The notes under the pieces are model-generated. The model worked only from the letters and a program-made list of their open reading frames with translations. It ran no database searches and had not been told where the DNA came from. A stretch of DNA of 55,437 nt from an uncultured Rhodospirillaceae bacterium (GTDB taxonomy: Bacteria; Pseudomonadota; Alphaproteobacteria; Rhodospirillales; Magnetospirillaceae), in NCBI GenBank assembly GCA_937887565.1, contig CALABS010000041.1, forward strand, positions 1-55,437, read 5' to 3'. The position numbers and the translations under genes were made by a program. Positions 44,193-55,252 of the stretch are shown here, in pieces (the stretch's first letter is position 1; every line of letters starts with the position of its first letter).

Positions 44193-44788
44193 CGCAGATC
44201 CTTCAGCCAGAAGCGCATCGGCTTGGGCGTCCCGACGCCTTCGCCGATCTCCTTCCAGTTGAAGGTAGTCGTGATGTCGCTCTTGTGGAAACCACGCTTT
44301 CGCCAGAAGTCCTCCAACGGCACATATCCCTTCGGCATGCGCGGATCGGCCGGTGAGCGCTCGACGGCGCAGAAGGCGGCGGTGCGATAGCCCAGCGAAC
44401 GGGCGTGGTCCTCGCGCTCGGCGAAGAAGCGCACCCCGATTCCCTGGCCCCGGAACTCGGGCAGCAGCACCGACTCGCCGAAATAGAACACCTCGCGGGG
44501 GTCGATGCCGGCCGCCTGGAACGGCTGGCGGAAGGCCTCGCCCTCGTCGGCCATGGGCAGGGCGGTGGAGACCCCGACGATGCGCGTGCCCAGATAGGCC
44601 ACCACCGCCAGGGCGCGGGGACTGCCCAGATAGGGACCGAGATAGTCTCGCTCGTAGGCCTCCTCGCCGGCATAGAGATAGGGCCATTCGCGGAACACCG
44701 CGATGCGCAGGCGCGCGATGTCGGGAATGATGGGGGCGATGTCCTCGCCGACGCGCCGCTCGGTGCGCAATCCCTCCTGCTCGGGCAT
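44189..44788 (-). CDS. GNAT family N-acetyltransferase
   Basis: This 199-residue acetyltransferase has the acetyl-CoA-binding motif A in GESVLLPEFRGQGIGVRFFA, with the R/Q-x-x-G-x-G/A signature. ALAVVAYLGTRIVGVSTALP precedes it (strand beta4 region), and FWRKRGFHKSDITTTFNWKE is at the end. The substrate is unknown. It is four-base-overlapped with the nitrilase-family gene, suggesting they work on the same metabolite. It lies four bases downstream of an 81-codon gene on the same strand. Confidence 0.88.
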   Translation of the reverse strand: MPEQEGLRTERRVGEDIAPIIPDIARLRIAVFREWPYLYAGEEAYERDYLGPYLGSPRALAVVAYLGTRIVGVSTALPMADEGEAFRQPFQAAGIDPREVFYFGESVLLPEFRGQGIGVRFFAEREDHARSLGYRTAAFCAVERSPADPRMPKGYVPLEDFWRKRGFHKSDITTTFNWKEIGEGVGTPKPMRFWLKDLR

Positions 44789-44792
44789 GGTC

Positions 44793-45038
44793 CTAGCCTT
44801 TCGCGGTTTCCTCCTCGGCCAGCGCGACGATGGCGCGCGCGGCGGTGTCGAAATCGGGCCAGTCGCGACCGCCCCTGGCGGGGGAGCCGCAGCCGCAGCC
44901 CTCCTCGCGCTTCCACCAGAAATCCATCCACTGGCCGGGCGCCACCTCGACCAGCTTGAAGGTGCCGGTCGGGTTCTCGGCCGACCACGATTCGCCGTCC
45001 GGCGTCCAGGTCAGCCCGGCGGCATCGCGACCGGCCAT
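44793..45038 (-). CDS. Small conserved-looking hypothetical protein, 81 residues
   Basis: No family is recognised. The product is acidic, tryptophan-rich and soluble (GLTWTPDGESWSAENPTGTF, GQWMDFWWKREEGCGCGSPA). Two cysteines lie close together in GCGCG, possibly a metal site. It is placed four bases after the glutathione reductase stop and four bases before the acetyltransferase gene, giving a run of four collinear genes. A GGAG lies upstream of its ATG. Confidence 0.7.
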   Translation of the reverse strand: MAGRDAAGLTWTPDGESWSAENPTGTFKLVEVAPGQWMDFWWKREEGCGCGSPARGGRDWPDFDTAARAIVALAEEETAKG

Positions 45039-45042
45039 CGCC

Positions 45043-46419
45043 TCACTCCTCGCATTCCGGAGCCGGGTCGGGGCGCCTGTCGCGCATGGTGACCAGCTCC
45101 TCGGCGGCGGTGGGGTGGATTCCCACCGTGGAATCCATTTGGGCCTTGGTCGCCCCGCACTTCAAGGCCACGCCGAACCCCTGCAGGATCTCGGGGGCGT
45201 CGGCGCCGACCATGTGCACGCCCAGCACCCGGTCGCTGGCGCGGTCGACGATCATCTTCATCATGGTGCGTTCGTCGCGGCCCGACAGGGTGTGGCGCAT
45301 GGGCTTGAAGCGCGACAGATAGACGTCGACGCAGGCCCCGCGCCGGCGCGCCTCCTCCTCGGTCAGGCCCACCGTTCCCACGGGGGGCTGGCTGAACACG
45401 GCGGTGGGAACGTTGTCGTAGTCCATGGCCGTGGGCTTGCCCAGATAAAGGGTGGCGACCAGCGCCCGCGCCTCGCCCAGCGCCACCGGCGTCAGGTTCA
45501 TGCGGTCGGTGACGTCGCCGATGGCGAAGACGCCCTCGGCCGTGGTGCGGGAATATTCATCCACCTTGACGGCGCCGCGTCCGTCCAACTCGACCCCGGC
45601 CTCCTCCAGCCCCAGCCCGTCGGTGTTGGGGCGGCGGCCGGTGGCGTAGAACACCAGGTCGGTCTCGATGTCCTCGTCGCCGGACAGGCGCAGGTCATAG
45701 CCCGAGCGGGTCTTCTCGATGCTGCGCACGCTGGTCTCGCAGCGCAGGTCGACACCCTTCTTGCGCATTTCCTCGTCGAGGGTGGCGCGGACGTCCTGGT
45801 CGAAGCCGCGCAGCACGGTATCGCCACGCAGGATCTGCGTCACCTGGACGCCGAGGGCGTTGAAGATGCCGGCGAACTCGACGGCGATGTAGCCGCCGCC
45901 GACGATGACCATGCGCTGCGGCAACTGCATCAGGTCGAGCGCCTCGTTGGAGGTGATGGCGTGCTCGATGCCCGGCACGTTGGGCAGCACCGGCCGGCCG
46001 CCGGTGGCGACCAGGACGCGCTCGGTGGTGTAGGTCCGCCCCCCCACCTCGACGGTGTGCGGGTCCACCAGCCGCCCGCGCCCTTCCACCAGGGTGACGC
46101 CGTTGTCCCTGAGGATGCGGTTGTAGACGGATTCGAGCCGGTTCAATTCGGCGTTCTTGGCGGCGATCAGCCGCGCCCAGTCGAAGCTCGCCCCCTCGAC
46201 GGTCCAGCCGAAGCCCTCGGCATCGGCGAAGTCGTCGGCGAAATGGGCGCCCATGACCAACAGCTTCTTGGGCACGCAGCCGCGCATGACGCAGGTGCCG
46301 CCGACCCGGCTCTCCTCGGCCACCGCCACCCGCACGCCCAACTGCGCCGCCAGCCGCGACGCCCGCACCCCGCCCGACCCCGCGCCCAGCACGAAAAGGT
46401 CGAAATCATACTTCGCCAT
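45043..46419 (-). CDS. gor: Glutathione-disulfide reductase
   Basis: This 458-residue flavoprotein disulfide reductase has an FAD-binding GAGSGGVRASRLAAQLG at the N-terminus and the redox disulfide in GGTCVMRGCVPKKLL. A nucleotide-binding motif (IVGGGYIAVEFAGIFNALGV) follows, and the dimer-interface HPTAAEELVTMR is at the C-terminus. Motif details and length fit glutathione reductase better than mercuric or dihydrolipoyl reductases. GGAGG seven bases before the ATG supports the start. Confidence 0.92.
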   Translation of the reverse strand: MAKYDFDLFVLGAGSGGVRASRLAAQLGVRVAVAEESRVGGTCVMRGCVPKKLLVMGAHFADDFADAEGFGWTVEGASFDWARLIAAKNAELNRLESVYNRILRDNGVTLVEGRGRLVDPHTVEVGGRTYTTERVLVATGGRPVLPNVPGIEHAITSNEALDLMQLPQRMVIVGGGYIAVEFAGIFNALGVQVTQILRGDTVLRGFDQDVRATLDEEMRKKGVDLRCETSVRSIEKTRSGYDLRLSGDEDIETDLVFYATGRRPNTDGLGLEEAGVELDGRGAVKVDEYSRTTAEGVFAIGDVTDRMNLTPVALGEARALVATLYLGKPTAMDYDNVPTAVFSQPPVGTVGLTEEEARRRGACVDVYLSRFKPMRHTLSGRDERTMMKMIVDRASDRVLGVHMVGADAPEILQGFGVALKCGATKAQMDSTVGIHPTAAEELVTMRDRRPDPAPECEE

Positions 46420-46500
46420 TCTGGAACCTCCGTTGCCGAGGGAAAGGTAGCAAGCGGAGGCGGCGGATGTAACCCCGGCCGAAGCGGGTCGACCGTTGCC

Positions 46501-46580
46501 GTCACCCCGGGCAAGCGGAGCGCGACCCGGGGTCCATGGTCGTGCACCACCATGGATTCCCGCTTTCGCGGGAATGACGG
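46501..46580. repeat. Triple-hairpin intergenic repeat
   Basis: Within 80 bases there are three inverted repeats in a row. ACCCCGGG pairs with CCCGGGGT (46504-46533), TCCATGG with CCATGGA (46533-46556), and ATTCCCGC with GCGGGAAT (46557-46576) around TTTC. The last unit, ATTCCCGCTTTCGCGGGAAT, is a very common mobile intergenic palindrome in proteobacteria. It lies between cysN-APS kinase and gor (both minus strand) and may act as a transcription attenuator after the cys gene. Confidence 0.6.
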
Positions 46581-46587
46581 CAGAAAA

Positions 46588-48441
46588 TCAGGCCCGCCTG
46601 CGCGCCGACAACGAAAACCGCTTCTCGATATAGGCCACCAGTTCCTCCACCGACTGATCGACACTCCTGCCGGCGGTGTCGAGCACCAATTCCGGGTCCA
46701 CCGGCGCCTCGTAGGGGGCCGAGACGCCGGTGAACTCGGGGATGGCGCCGGCGCGGGCCTTCCGGTACAGGCCCTTGGGGTCGCGGCGCTCGCATTCATC
46801 GAGGCCGGTGGCGACGTGAACCTCGTGGAAGCCCTCGCCCATGGCGCGGACGCGGTCGCGGTCGGCACGGTAGGGGCTGATGAAGGCGGTGACCACCAGC
46901 AGGCCGGCCTGTGCGAACAGATGCGCCACCTCGCCGACGCGGCGGATGTTCTCGGCGCGGTCCTCGGGGGAAAAGCCCAGGTCCGAGCACAGGCCGTGGC
47001 GGACGTTGTCGCCGTCCAGCACGGTGACCTGCCAGCCCTTGAGGAACAGGCGGCGCTCCACCTCCATGGCGATGGTGGACTTGCCGGCCCCCGACAGGCC
47101 CGTCAGCCACACCACCCCGCCGCCATGGCCGTTGGCGGCGGCGCGGGTGGCGGCGGTCACCTTGTGGTCGACGGCGAAGATGTTGTCGGACTTCGGGAGC
47201 TTCTGGACGCCTTCGGCGACCACGCCGCCGCCGACGATGTCATAGCCGTCCACCAGCACGAAGCGGCCGACCTTGGGATTGGCCGAGAACGGGTCGAAGG
47301 CCACCGGCGTGCGCGAGCGGAACACCAGTTCGGCCACGGCGTTCCTCTCCACCTCGCCGCCCCGGCGGCTGGCCAGCTCGGCGACGTCGATGACGCGCTC
47401 GACGGCGACCACCTCGACCTGATGCTCGGCGGTGGCGAGCTTGAGCTTGAGGCGCGCCCCCTCGGCCAACGGCGCCTTGCCCAGCCAGAACACCCGGGCT
47501 CGGATCTCATGCGACAGCGCCGGCCCCTCGCCCCCCAGATGGGCGATCTGGCCGCGCTCGACGAAGATCTGGTCGTCGAGCGTGAAGGCCACCGAGCGGC
47601 CGGCTTCGGCGGCGACGCGGGTGAGGTTGGCCCCCGCCCAGTCCTCGATGGTGGCGACCTTGGCCGAGGCACCCGACTGCGCGAACACCAAGGTGTCGCC
47701 CACCTTCAGCCGGCCGCTCTCGATGCGGCCGGCGACGATACGGCGGTGGTCGAACTTGTAGACGTCCTGCACCGGCAGCCGGAGCGGCAGGTCTTCGCTT
47801 TGCGCCAACGGCTCGAAGCCGTCCAGCGCCGCCAGCACCGACGGTCCCTTGTACCAGGGGCTGTTGGCGGACGGGCCGGCGATGTTGTCGCCGCCCCGCG
47901 CCGACACCGGCACCACATGGGTGGGGCGGACGCCGATGCCGGCGAGATAGGCCTCGATCTCGGCCTTGACGGCGCGGAAGCGGTCCTCGCTCCACCCCAC
48001 CAGGTCCATCTTGTTGACCGCCACCGCGATCTGCTCCAGGCCCAGGAGATGCAGCAAGTAACCGTGGCGGCGCGACTGCTCGCGCACGCCCTCGTCGGCG
48101 TCGATGACCAGCACCGCCGCCTCGGCCGAGGCGGCGCCGGTGATCATGTTCTTGAGGAACTCCTTGTGGCCCGGCGCGTCGATCAGGATGTAGGGGCGCT
48201 GGGCGGTCGCGAAGCGGATGCGCGAAGTGTCGATGGTGATGCCCTGGTCGCGCTCGGCCTGCAGCGCGTCCATGACGAAGGCCCATTCGAACGGCATGCC
48301 GCGCTTGTCGCAGACCTCGCGCAGATACTCGACCTTGCCCTCGGGCAGCGCGCCGGTCTCGTGCAGCACGCGCCCGACCAGGGTGGACTTGCCATGGTCG
48401 ACATGGCCGACAACGACGATGGACAGCGGATTCTGGCTCAT
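46588..48441 (-). CDS. cysNC: Sulfate adenylyltransferase subunit 1 fused to APS kinase (CysN-CysC)
   Basis: This 617-residue bifunctional protein has an N-terminal translation-factor-like GTPase, CysN: GHVDHGKST at 12-20, DAPGHKEF and NKMD, then two beta-barrel domains. From about residue 440 comes APS kinase, with P-loop GLSGAGKST and DGDNVRHGLCSDLGFSPEDR. With CysD it makes APS from sulfate and ATP; the kinase domain makes PAPS. It is 63 bases downstream of cysD, with a small hairpin in between. Confidence 0.94.
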   Translation of the reverse strand: MSQNPLSIVVVGHVDHGKSTLVGRVLHETGALPEGKVEYLREVCDKRGMPFEWAFVMDALQAERDQGITIDTSRIRFATAQRPYILIDAPGHKEFLKNMITGAASAEAAVLVIDADEGVREQSRRHGYLLHLLGLEQIAVAVNKMDLVGWSEDRFRAVKAEIEAYLAGIGVRPTHVVPVSARGGDNIAGPSANSPWYKGPSVLAALDGFEPLAQSEDLPLRLPVQDVYKFDHRRIVAGRIESGRLKVGDTLVFAQSGASAKVATIEDWAGANLTRVAAEAGRSVAFTLDDQIFVERGQIAHLGGEGPALSHEIRARVFWLGKAPLAEGARLKLKLATAEHQVEVVAVERVIDVAELASRRGGEVERNAVAELVFRSRTPVAFDPFSANPKVGRFVLVDGYDIVGGGVVAEGVQKLPKSDNIFAVDHKVTAATRAAANGHGGGVVWLTGLSGAGKSTIAMEVERRLFLKGWQVTVLDGDNVRHGLCSDLGFSPEDRAENIRRVGEVAHLFAQAGLLVVTAFISPYRADRDRVRAMGEGFHEVHVATGLDECERRDPKGLYRKARAGAIPEFTGVSAPYEAPVDPELVLDTAGRSVDQSVEELVAYIEKRFSLSARRRA

Positions 48442-48470
48442 TTTTCTGTACCCCTCGTTTATCTTCCCCC

Positions 48471-48496
48471 CTTCCCCCGCGCTTGCGTGGGGGAAG
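48471..48496. repeat. Hairpin between cysD and cysN
   Basis: CTTCCCCC and GGGGGAAG form perfect 8-bp arms with a 10-base loop (GCGCTTGCGT). This palindromic unit is common between genes of high-GC proteobacteria. It may fold in the cysD-cysN mRNA and adjust the ratio of the two proteins. Confidence 0.45.
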
Positions 48497-48504
48497 GCTA
48501 CTCG

Positions 48505-49311
48505 TCACATGTAGCCGCCGGCGCGCAGGCGCTCGAAGGCGTCCTCGGATTCCTTGTCCTGGGCCCGGCCCGACCGTTCCGAGACCTTGGTGGTCGCCAG
48601 TTCGGCGATGATCTCGTCGACGGTGGAGGCCGTGCTCTCGATGGAGCCGGTGCACGGCGCGCACCCCAGCGAGCGGTAGCGGCGGCCGTCCTTGGCGAAA
48701 TACAGCTCGACCACCGGAATGCCCTCGCGGCGGATGTAGCGCCACACGTCCAACTCGGTCCAGGCCAGCAGCGGATGGATGCGCAGGTGGGTTCCCGGGG
48801 CGAAGTCGGTCTTGAACTGGTCCCAGAACTCGGGCGGCTGGTCGCGCACATCCCATTCGGCCTGTTCGTTGCGGGGGCTGAACACCCGCTCCTTGGCCCG
48901 GGTGCCCTCCTCGTCGCGGCGGATGCCGGCGAAGACGCCGGTGAAGCCGTGTTCGGACAGAACCTGCTTGAGCCCCTCGGTCTTGAGCGCCGAGCAGCAG
49001 GTGACGCGCCCCTGGCCGGGGCCCATGCCGGCGGCCAGCGCCGCCTCGTTCTTGCCGACGATCATGGGCAGATCCCATTCGCGCGCCACGCGGTCGCGGA
49101 ACGCGATCATTTCGGGAATCTTGTGGGTGGTGTCCACGTGGATGACCGGGAACGGCACATGGCCCAGAAACGCCTTCTTGGCCAGCCACAGCATGACGTT
49201 GGAATCCTTGCCGATGCTCCACAGCATGGCGATCTTGTCGAGGCGGTTGAAGGCCTCGCGGAAGATGTGGATGGACTGGCTCTCCAGGACATCAAGGTCG
49301 TTCATCGTCAT
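48505..49311 (-). CDS. cysD: Sulfate adenylyltransferase subunit 2 (CysD)
   Basis: The 268-residue PP-loop ATP pyrophosphatase-type enzyme has SIGKDSNVMLWLAKKAF as the pyrophosphate-binding loop. Family segments include PFPVIHVDTTHKIPEMIAFR, RVTCCSALKTEGLKQVL and HPLLAWTELDVWRYI. The ending is FERLRAGGYM; typical CysD ends ERKKQEGYF. It activates sulfate together with the CysN domain. A second in-frame ATG two codons in (49305) is an alternative start. It is downstream of cysH on the same strand. Confidence 0.94.
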   Translation of the reverse strand: MTMNDLDVLESQSIHIFREAFNRLDKIAMLWSIGKDSNVMLWLAKKAFLGHVPFPVIHVDTTHKIPEMIAFRDRVAREWDLPMIVGKNEAALAAGMGPGQGRVTCCSALKTEGLKQVLSEHGFTGVFAGIRRDEEGTRAKERVFSPRNEQAEWDVRDQPPEFWDQFKTDFAPGTHLRIHPLLAWTELDVWRYIRREGIPVVELYFAKDGRRYRSLGCAPCTGSIESTASTVDEIIAELATTKVSERSGRAQDKESEDAFERLRAGGYM

Positions 49312-49407
49312 GGTCTTTCATGTCTAAGGCCCTCACGCGGCGGGCGGGGCGCCTTCGCGCTCCTTGCCTCCCGCGCCATTGGGCGCGCGGCCGCACTTGC
49401 GGCCGTG

Positions 49408-50096
49408 TCAAATTCCGGCGCCGTCGCGCCCGTAAACCAGCGGCTTGGTGTGGATGCCGCATTCCGTCTTGCCCGAGCCGGCCCAGCGCCCCGAGCGCAC
49501 CGGCTGGTTCGGGTCCACCGGCCGGGTGCAGGGCCAGCAGCCGATGGAGCGGTAGCCCTGCTCCAGCAGCGGATGGCGCGGCAGGCCGCGGTCGCGGAAG
49601 TGGCGCTGGATCAGCTCGTCGCTCCAGTCCGCCAACGGCGCCACCTTGACCAGCCCGCCCGCCGCCTCGATCCGTCCCAGGCCCTCGCGGCCGCCGCCAT
49701 GGGCGCGTTTGCGACCGTCGATCAAGGCGTCGAAGCCGTGGGTGGCCCGCGCCATGGGCAACACCTTGCGCAAATGGCAGCAGCGGTCGTGGTCGGTCTC
49801 CCACAGCCCGTCGGAGTCGGCGCGGTCCTGCTCGGTGGGGCGCACCACGCGAACGTCGGTCAGGCCCAGCCGGCGCTGGAGCTGGTAGCGGTAGGACAGG
49901 GTCTCGTCGAACAGCGCGCCGGTATCGAGGAAGATCACCGGCACCGCCGGGTCCACCTGGGCCACCAGGTCCAGCAGCACCGCCGATTCCGCCCCGAAGG
50001 ACGAGGTGACGGCGATGCGTCCGGGAAAGGCCTCGATGACCATGGCGGCAATCAGATCCTTCCCCGACAGGTGCCCGTAGCGGTCGATGAGCGCGC

Positions 50097-50100
<4 letters not shown>
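49408..50100 (-). CDS. cysH: APS reductase (CysH, cluster-containing type)
   Basis: This 230-residue reductase has the PP-loop-like region TSSFGAESAVLLDLVAQVDP. Two cysteine pairs, CC in DRCCHLRKVLP and CxxC in SIGCWPCTRPVD, are the [4Fe-4S] ligands of adenylyl-sulfate reductases. A catalytic cysteine lies in the final ECGIH. The cluster cysteines indicate APS, not PAPS, as substrate. The start is a GTG at 50100 that overlaps the cysI stop (GTGA); no ATG fits the family N-terminus. The product, sulfite, feeds the CysI enzyme encoded just upstream. Confidence 0.92.
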
Positions 50101-52181
<2,081 letters not shown>

Positions 52182-52201
52182 GTCCACAGCCCCTCTTTTT
52201 A

Positions 52202-52217
52202 ACACCAACGATGGTGT
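52202..52217. promoter_or_regulatory. Inverted repeat upstream of cysI
   Basis: ACACCA and TGGTGT are perfect 6-bp arms around ACGA, 20 bases upstream of the cysI start. They lie in the 145-bp AT-rich region between cysI and the divergent rhodanese gene. The position would suit a repressor of the sulfur operon. The regulator is not in the window. Confidence 0.4.
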
Positions 52218-52326
52218 GTGTTGATTTCCTATTTACGTGATAGCCGACGTGTTTATGATGCGTCAATCTGATTTTATGTATTTTACATTACTTCTACCAC
52301 GTATCTGTGTGAAATAAGGAGACGCC

Positions 52327-52749
52327 ATGACCGCTACCTATGCCGGCGAGATCACCCCCACCGAGGCCTGGACGCGGCTGTCCGAAGACCCCCGGACCCG
52401 CCTGATCGACGTGCGCACCCAGGCCGAATGGGTCTATGTGGGGCTGCCCGACCTGGCCGCCATCGAGAAGCAGCCGCTTCTCGTGTCATGGCAGGTCTTC
52501 CCCACCATGGCCCGCAACGACGCCTTCGCCGACCAGTTGGCCGCCCAGGGCGTCCGCCGCGATGATCCGCTGCTGTTCATCTGCCGGTCGGGCGTGCGCT
52601 CGAAGGCGGCGGCGGAGTTGATGACCTCGCTGGGCTACACGGCGTGCTGGAACGTTTCCGACGGCTTCGAGGGCCAACTGGACGACCAGCGCCATCGGGG
52701 CGGCAGGGGCGGCTGGAAGGCCGCCGGCCTGCCGTGGATACAGGGTTGA
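52327..52749 (+). CDS. Rhodanese-like sulfurtransferase
   Basis: This 140-residue single-domain rhodanese has DVRTQAEWVYVGLPDL in the first half and the active-site loop LFICRSGVRSKAAAELM, with the persulfide cysteine in ICRSGVRS. The C-terminal DGFEGQLDDQRHRGGRGGWK is typical of a subgroup found beside sulfur or nitrate genes. It is expected to handle sulfane sulfur. The start has AAGGAG five bases upstream. It is divergent from cysI, so the AT-rich gap at 52182-52326 holds both promoters. Confidence 0.9.
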   Translation: MTATYAGEITPTEAWTRLSEDPRTRLIDVRTQAEWVYVGLPDLAAIEKQPLLVSWQVFPTMARNDAFADQLAAQGVRRDDPLLFICRSGVRSKAAAELMTSLGYTACWNVSDGFEGQLDDQRHRGGRGGWKAAGLPWIQG

Positions 52750-52936
52750 CCTGTTGCAAACCCGCCGCACCGGTGGGCCCAGTGGCAGGAGGTTGGTAAT
52801 GGCCGTTGACTCCCCTTGGTGATGGCCTGATATCCACAATGTGGGGCCGATGGGGCGGCCTGCCGCCAAATCGTACGTGCGCCGGTGGTCCGGTTGGCCC
52901 CATAGTCGCCACGGATTTCCTGCCTCGAGGATCGAG

Positions 52937-54565
52937 TTGACCTTCGCGCGTCCCTTGCTGTTGAGCCTGGCGCTGGCCGTCCTCCCGGTCGCGGCGCCGG
53001 CCACCGCCGCCGACACCACGGCCGACTTCCAGCGGCGCCTGGAGGGCGAAGGCGGCATCGTCCGCGTCCGCGACCACGATGTCGACCTTGCCCCTTTGCG
53101 CGATTTCTACCGTCGGCGCGGCTATCGGCTGGCCTGGAGCGGCGACGGCGCCGAAGGCCGGGGCGACCGCGCCCTGCTCGACCTCCAGGCGGTGGCGATG
53201 GCGGAAGGACTGGACCCGGAGGCCTATGGCGTTCCCGCCACCGGGTCGGACATCGACCGCGACATCCTGATCTCGGACGCGCTCACCCGGTTCGGCCGCG
53301 CCCTCGCCACCGGCCGGCTGCCGCCGTCCCGGGCCTATGGCGGCCTGGGGCCGGAAACGCGGCCGGATTTCGACGCCGCCGCCTTCCTGACGGCGCTCGC
53401 GGCCGGCCAGGCCCTTGGCGCCGCCGCCGAATCGCTGCCGCCGGCCTTCGTCGGCTATCTCCGCCTGCGGTCCGCCCTGGCCCGCTACCGCCAGATCGTC
53501 CGCGACGGCGGCTGGGCCGCCATCCCCGACGGGCCGGCCATCAAGGCAGGAGGTCACGACGACCGCGTCATTCTTGTCCGCAAGCGCCTGATCGCCACCG
53601 GCGACCTCGCCGCCGCCCACGACAAGGGGCGGACCCTCGACGCGCCGCTGGCCGAAGCGCTGAAGCGCTTTCAGCGCCGCCACGGCCTCGATGCCGACGG
53701 CGCGGTAGGCCGCCTGACCCTGGCGGCGCTCAACGTTCCCGCCGAGCAACGGATGGCCCGGATCCTGGTCAACCTGGAGCGGTGGCGATGGATGCCGCGC
53801 CGGCTCGATCCGGTGCATCTGGTCGCCAACCTTCCCGCCGCCCGGCTGGAGCTGGTCGAGAACGGCGAGGTGACCATGGCGATGCGAACCGTGGTGGGGG
53901 ACGTCAAGCACCCGACTCCCGGCCTGACCACCACCATGAGCTCGGTGGTGCTCAATCCGCCCTGGACCATTCCGCCGTCCATCGCCAGCCGCGAGATCCT
54001 GCCGAAGCTGCGCAAGGACCCCAATTACCTGGCCGCCAACAACATCCGCATCCTCGACGCCTTCCCCGAGGACAGCCGTCAGGCGGACGGACAGGGCATG
54101 GACTGGACCACCTACCGCTCGAAGAAGTTTCCCTATCGCCTCCGCCAGCAGCCGGGCCCGGACAACGCGCTGGGCTATGTCAAGTTCAACCTCAAGGACT
54201 CCGACGACATCTACCTTCACGACACGCCCAGCCGATCCGCCTTTTCCCGCAGCTACCGGGCGTTGTCGCATGGCTGCGTGCGGGTGGAACGCCCCGTCGA
54301 CCTTGCCGAGGCGCTGTTGGGCGACGAGTGGAGGGACAAGGTCGCCGACACCATCGCCGACGCCGAGACCCGCACGCTCAGGCTGGAGCGCGAGGTTCGC
54401 GTCTATCTGACCTATTTCACCGCCTGGGCCGACGGCGACGGCGTCGTGCACTTCCGCGACGACATCTACGGCCATGACGCCCGCCTGCAGGCGGCCCTCA
54501 AGCGCGCCCGCCCGGCGGCCAAGCCCCCGCAGGTGGCGACGGACGAGGTGTTGAGCCCCCTCTGA
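52937..54565 (+). CDS. L,D-transpeptidase with peptidoglycan-binding domain (YcbB/LdtD-like)
   Basis: This exported peptidoglycan cross-linking enzyme has 542 residues. A signal peptide (FARPLLLSLALAVLPVAAPA) is followed by a long N-terminal region. The peptidoglycan-binding helix set is ALKRFQRRHGLDADGAVGRL, and the catalytic domain has DDIYLHDTPSRSAF and the nucleophile in LSHGCVRVERP (Cys near 447). The frame is open from 52841. The TTG at 52937, with GAGG six bases upstream, starts exactly at a good signal peptide and is preferred. It lies before another peptidoglycan gene. Confidence 0.88.
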   Translation: MTFARPLLLSLALAVLPVAAPATAADTTADFQRRLEGEGGIVRVRDHDVDLAPLRDFYRRRGYRLAWSGDGAEGRGDRALLDLQAVAMAEGLDPEAYGVPATGSDIDRDILISDALTRFGRALATGRLPPSRAYGGLGPETRPDFDAAAFLTALAAGQALGAAAESLPPAFVGYLRLRSALARYRQIVRDGGWAAIPDGPAIKAGGHDDRVILVRKRLIATGDLAAAHDKGRTLDAPLAEALKRFQRRHGLDADGAVGRLTLAALNVPAEQRMARILVNLERWRWMPRRLDPVHLVANLPAARLELVENGEVTMAMRTVVGDVKHPTPGLTTTMSSVVLNPPWTIPPSIASREILPKLRKDPNYLAANNIRILDAFPEDSRQADGQGMDWTTYRSKKFPYRLRQQPGPDNALGYVKFNLKDSDDIYLHDTPSRSAFSRSYRALSHGCVRVERPVDLAEALLGDEWRDKVADTIADAETRTLRLEREVRVYLTYFTAWADGDGVVHFRDDIYGHDARLQAALKRARPAAKPPQVATDEVLSPL

Positions 54566-54575
54566 CCCCTCCGTC

Positions 54576-54607
54576 GGGCCGTGACATCATTGGGCCGTGA
54601 CATCGTT
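54576..54607. repeat. Tandem 16-base repeat before the YcbK-like gene
   Basis: GGGCCGTGACATCATT at 54576-54591 is followed immediately by GGGCCGTGACATCGTT at 54592-54607, with one mismatch between copies. It lies in the 118-base gap upstream of the next gene and could be a slippage duplication or a doubled binding site. Confidence 0.6.
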
Positions 54608-54683
54608 CGGCCACAATGGGTCGTGGTTGACTCCCGCCCCGGTGCCAGTGGTATGAACTTACACGCCAATCAGGGGGGAAGCC

Positions 54684-55250
54684 ATGGCGCAGGGTTCCGA
54701 CCGCAGCAGCGTGCCCGTCTCGCGACGCGGCTTTCTCGGCCTCGGCCTCGCAGCGACGGCGGCGAGCCTGATCGCCAGCCCGCTGCAGGCGGCGGTGCGG
54801 GCACTGCCCGAGCGGGCGCTCTCGCTCTACAACACCCATACCGGCGAGTGGCTGAAGACGGTCTATTGGGCCGACGGCGGATATGTGCCCCGGGCGCTGT
54901 CCCAGGTCAGTCGCCTGCTCCGCGACCACCGCTCGGGCGACATCCATCCCATCGACCCGCGCCTGCTCGACCTGATGGCCACCGTCCACCGCAAGTTCGG
55001 AACCAAGGGCGCCATCCACATCATTTCCGGCTACCGGTCGCCGGCCACCAACGCCCTGCTGGCCTCGCTGTCGGACGGGGTCGCCAGCAACAGCCTGCAC
55101 ATGAGCGGCCAAGCGGTCGACATCCGCATTCCGGGCGCCAGCGTCCGCACCCTGGGCAAGGCCGCCCGCGCCATGAAGGCCGGCGGCGTCGGCATGTACC
55201 CCTCGTCGGGGTTCGTGCACATAGACACCGGGCGTGTCCGGGTATGGTAG
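54684..55250 (+). CDS. YcbK-like (DUF882) peptidase, Tat-exported
   Basis: This 188-residue protein starts with a twin-arginine signal (SRRGFLGLGLAATAASLIAS, arginines 14-15). The M15-type metallopeptidase-like domain has IHIISGYRSPATNALLASLS, NSLHMSGQAVDIRIP (zinc ligands His and Asp) and SGFVHIDTGRVRVW with the third His. Proteins of this kind often lie directly after a YcbB-type L,D-transpeptidase gene, as here, and act on cell-wall peptides. The start has a GGGGGGAAG ribosome-site region nine bases upstream. Confidence 0.9.
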   Translation: MAQGSDRSSVPVSRRGFLGLGLAATAASLIASPLQAAVRALPERALSLYNTHTGEWLKTVYWADGGYVPRALSQVSRLLRDHRSGDIHPIDPRLLDLMATVHRKFGTKGAIHIISGYRSPATNALLASLSDGVASNSLHMSGQAVDIRIPGASVRTLGKAARAMKAGGVGMYPSSGFVHIDTGRVRVW

Positions 55251-55252
55251 GC

